From positions 224,916 through 288,915 of the forward strand of contig JAHUZV010000025.1 of the NCBI GenBank assembly GCA_019264575.1: a stretch of DNA of 64,000 nt, read 5' to 3'. Position numbers and translations under genes: made by a program. This DNA is from Vulcanococcus sp. (GTDB lineage Bacteria > Cyanobacteriota > Cyanobacteriia > PCC-6307 > Cyanobiaceae). Of the stretch, positions 62,422-64,000 are shown piece after piece. The notes under the pieces are model-generated. The model did no database searches. It was not told where the DNA came from and saw only the letters and a program-made list of their open reading frames with translations. Each line of letters opens with the position of its first letter. Position 1 is the first letter of the stretch.

Positions 62422-63420
62422 TCAGCTCAGCAGCCGCTCCAGGCTGGAGGCCACCGCCTGAACGGCGGCGCGGGCGGTGGAATAGGCCATGCGCATCGGC
62501 CCGATCAGGGCCACCTGGCCCTGGGCGCCACTGCCGGTGCTGTAAGGCGCCTGCACCACGGCGCAGTGATGCAGCGCCGGGTTGGGGTGTTCACTGCCGA
62601 TCCACACGCCCAGCCGCTCTGGCTGCTGCGCCTGGTCGCTCTCCAGCAGCGCCTGGGGTGCTTCTTCCACCAGCTGCAGCAGCGGCCGCAGGCTGTCGCT
62701 GCGCTCGAACTCCGGCTGGCGTAGCAGGCCGCCTAGCCCCATCGCCACCGCACCGGAATGGGAACTGCTGCGGGCCTGGGCATGGCTGCTCAGGCCTTGA
62801 CGCACCAGGGCGCCGCTGCGTTGCAGCTGCTGCGGGAGCCCGCTCCAATCGAGTTGGCCGCGGCTGAGCTGCTCGCACAGCCAGCGCTCCAGCGGTGCTA
62901 GTTCGGCAGCGGCGGCGACAGGGAGGCGCAGATTGAGGCTGGCGGCGGCCGCGGCGTCTTCCACAAGGAACACCAGCAGACGATCACCGCTGGGGACCAG
63001 CCGCAGGGCCTGCAGGGTTGAGCTCTGCTGCTGCGGCCGGGTGATCAGGCTGAGCAGCCCGGTGAAATCCGCCAGTCGCCGGGCCAGGTGCAGCAGCAGG
63101 TCGTCGAAGGCGGCCCATTGCAGGCTCAGCCCCATCAGCTCGCGTTGCAGCTGGCTCACGGCCGCTCCCGGTGCTGGCAGCAGGCAATTCACGTAGTGCC
63201 GATAGCCCAGCGGGCTTGGGATGCGGCCGGCTGAGGTGTGGGGCTGGGTGAGCAGGCCGCGCTGCTCGAGCGCCCCCATCGCTGAGCGAATCGTGGCGGG
63301 GCTGGCCTCCAGGCCGAAGCGCTGCACCAGGGTTTTGCTGCCCACCGGTTCGGTGGTGTCCACGTAGTGGCGCACGGTTGCCTGCAGCACTTGCTCTTGC
63401 CGGCGGGGCAATGGCTGCAC
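62422..63420 (-). CDS. hrcA: Heat-inducible transcription repressor HrcA
   Basis: Represses chaperonin genes by binding CIRCE. 332 residues: N-terminal winged helix (about 5-75) with RQEQVLQATVRHYVDTTEPVGSKTLVQRFGLEASPATIRSAMGALEQRGLLTQPHTSAGRIPSPLGYRHYV, the HrcA hallmark. Middle and C-terminal ligand-like domain ends in LIGPMRMAYSTARAAVQAVASSLERLLS. GTG start at 63420. No CIRCE (TTAGCACTC-N9-GAGTGCTAA) is present in the window. Confidence 0.95.
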   Translation of the reverse strand: MQPLPRRQEQVLQATVRHYVDTTEPVGSKTLVQRFGLEASPATIRSAMGALEQRGLLTQPHTSAGRIPSPLGYRHYVNCLLPAPGAAVSQLQRELMGLSLQWAAFDDLLLHLARRLADFTGLLSLITRPQQQSSTLQALRLVPSGDRLLVFLVEDAAAAASLNLRLPVAAAAELAPLERWLCEQLSRGQLDWSGLPQQLQRSGALVRQGLSSHAQARSSSHSGAVAMGLGGLLRQPEFERSDSLRPLLQLVEEAPQALLESDQAQQPERLGVWIGSEHPNPALHHCAVVQAPYSTGSGAQGQVALIGPMRMAYSTARAAVQAVASSLERLLS

Positions 63421-63507
63421 GGGAACGGCGTCTGCTGCAGAAGTGCGCGGATCGTAGGAGCGCTGCCGTGCGTTCAGGGGTCTGGTTGAGGAGTCCGTTT
63501 CAGGCGC

Positions 63508-63852
63508 TCAGTAGCGCGGCACGCTTGGGTCGGCCTCCACGCTCCAGGCGTCGATGCCGCCGTGCAGGTTCCACACCCGGGGAAACCCCTGGGCTTCCAT
63601 CAGCCAGCAGCCGAATTGCCAGCTGCGCACGCCGGCATGGCACAGCACCACCACGTCGCGATCCGGATCCAGCACCTCCCGCAGGGATCCGATCCACCGC
63701 TCTGATTCGCTCAGAGGCAGGTGAATCACCGGCTGACTCAGCCGTGCCAGCTCCAGCTCCATCGGCTCACGCACATCCACCAGCTGCAGAGGCTCGCCGG
63801 CCTGGAGCCGTTGCTGCAGATCCTGGGCGCGGATCGGTGTGGGGGTACTCAT
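63508..63852 (-). CDS. Rhodanese-like sulfurtransferase
   Basis: A 114-residue single-domain rhodanese: LQLVDVREPMELELARL, then the active-site loop VVLCHAGVRSWQFGCWL with the catalytic Cys, and FPRVWNLHGGIDAWSVEADPSVPRY. A sulfur donor or carrier role is likely, partner unknown. ATG 63852. Lies 87 bases upstream of hrcA on the same strand, but no shared-operon evidence beyond orientation. Confidence 0.92.
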   Translation of the reverse strand: MSTPTPIRAQDLQQRLQAGEPLQLVDVREPMELELARLSQPVIHLPLSESERWIGSLREVLDPDRDVVVLCHAGVRSWQFGCWLMEAQGFPRVWNLHGGIDAWSVEADPSVPRY

Positions 63853-64000
63853 CCCCAGAAGCTAGGGAATCTCTGGGTAATAGGGGTTTGAGGGCTGACT
63901 GAGCTCGACAGATTTGTTTCTTGCCTTGACGTGACTCTGGGGCGATCTCCCGATGGCTCTATCGGCTCGTTTTCACCCTCGCCTGACTGGCAGTTGAGCC

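Noticed and set aside
63421-63507. CIRCE operator near hrcA
   Set aside because: No TTAGCACTC or GAGTGCTAA arms are present in the window.
63953-63997. A 14-codon frame at the right edge
   Set aside because: Too short and with no neighbouring support; the last 148 bases show nothing I can name.

Overview
The window is a gene-dense, high-GC chromosomal segment of a picocyanobacterium, most likely of the Cyanobium / freshwater-brackish Synechococcus type. The evidence is cyanobacteria-specific content (ndhH, chlM, the phylloquinone genes menF/menA/menC/menE plus a DHNA-CoA thioesterase, DUF3747 and DUF3285 proteins), picocyanobacteria-like gene order (clpB-secE-nusG-rplK-rplA-rplJ-rplL), frequent GTG/TTG starts, and ten HIP1 octamers (GCGATCGC) found by eye. 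I saw no rRNA, tRNA, CRISPR array, insertion sequence, integrase or phage gene. No stretch over 300 bases lacks a gene; the longest gaps are the rplA-rplJ leader (about 270 bp), the rplL downstream region (about 280 bp) and the space upstream of trpB (about 250 bp).

Region by region. 1-4460: the 3' part of clpB, then the secE-nusG-rplK-rplA-rplJ-rplL transcription and translation block, with a well-formed ribosomal protein L10 leader. 4660-7321: a DUF3747 exported protein, RNase HI with a long C-terminal extension, and pyrD. 7350-11817: a type IV pilus pilM-pilN-pilO-pilQ operon with an AT-richer patch inside the secretin. 11814-16529: an exported pentapeptide/TPR protein, a CobD-like PLP enzyme, murG, an exported hypothetical protein and a beta-hydroxyacid dehydrogenase. 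16526-19952: an EF-hand protein, an OmpR/EnvZ-like two-component pair and two paralogous small periplasmic proteins with a shared C-x12-C pattern. 20018-27920: pgk, usp, rbgA, an rluD-type gene whose frame runs on into a Nif11-like domain, a double-ATPase peptide ABC protein, and the (p)ppGpp enzyme. 27917-34885: ClC channel, mnmE, nadC, argS, hisC-like. 34889-38714 (minus): metallo-beta-lactamase-fold protein, trpG, dgkA-like, ybeY, DUF3285, and prfB with its programmed +1 frameshift.

38808-49063: glutaredoxin and gshB, a voltage-gated K+ channel, the menF / menA-menC-menE locus, small membrane proteins, a DHNA-CoA thioesterase, ndhH and rsmH. 49081-55280: membrane protein, cysteine desulfurase, LuxR-type response regulator, a pseudouridine synthase lacking the usual catalytic Asp, a GIDE-like protein and chlM. 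55325-63852: nagA, purE, an AI-2E/PerM transporter, a YciH-chaN/PDZ-cysC operon, trpB, hrcA and a rhodanese.

Most genes are housekeeping. The items most worth a second look are the two-component system with its tandem CpxP/Spy-like periplasmic proteins (17131-19952), the RluD-Nif11 reading-frame fusion (22644-23858), the altered catalytic residues in MenC and in the second pseudouridine synthase, the possible 38-codon ORF coupled to nadC, and the many tail-to-tail gene overlaps with no room for terminators. Identifications rest on reading translated sequence and remembered family motifs; no database search was run.
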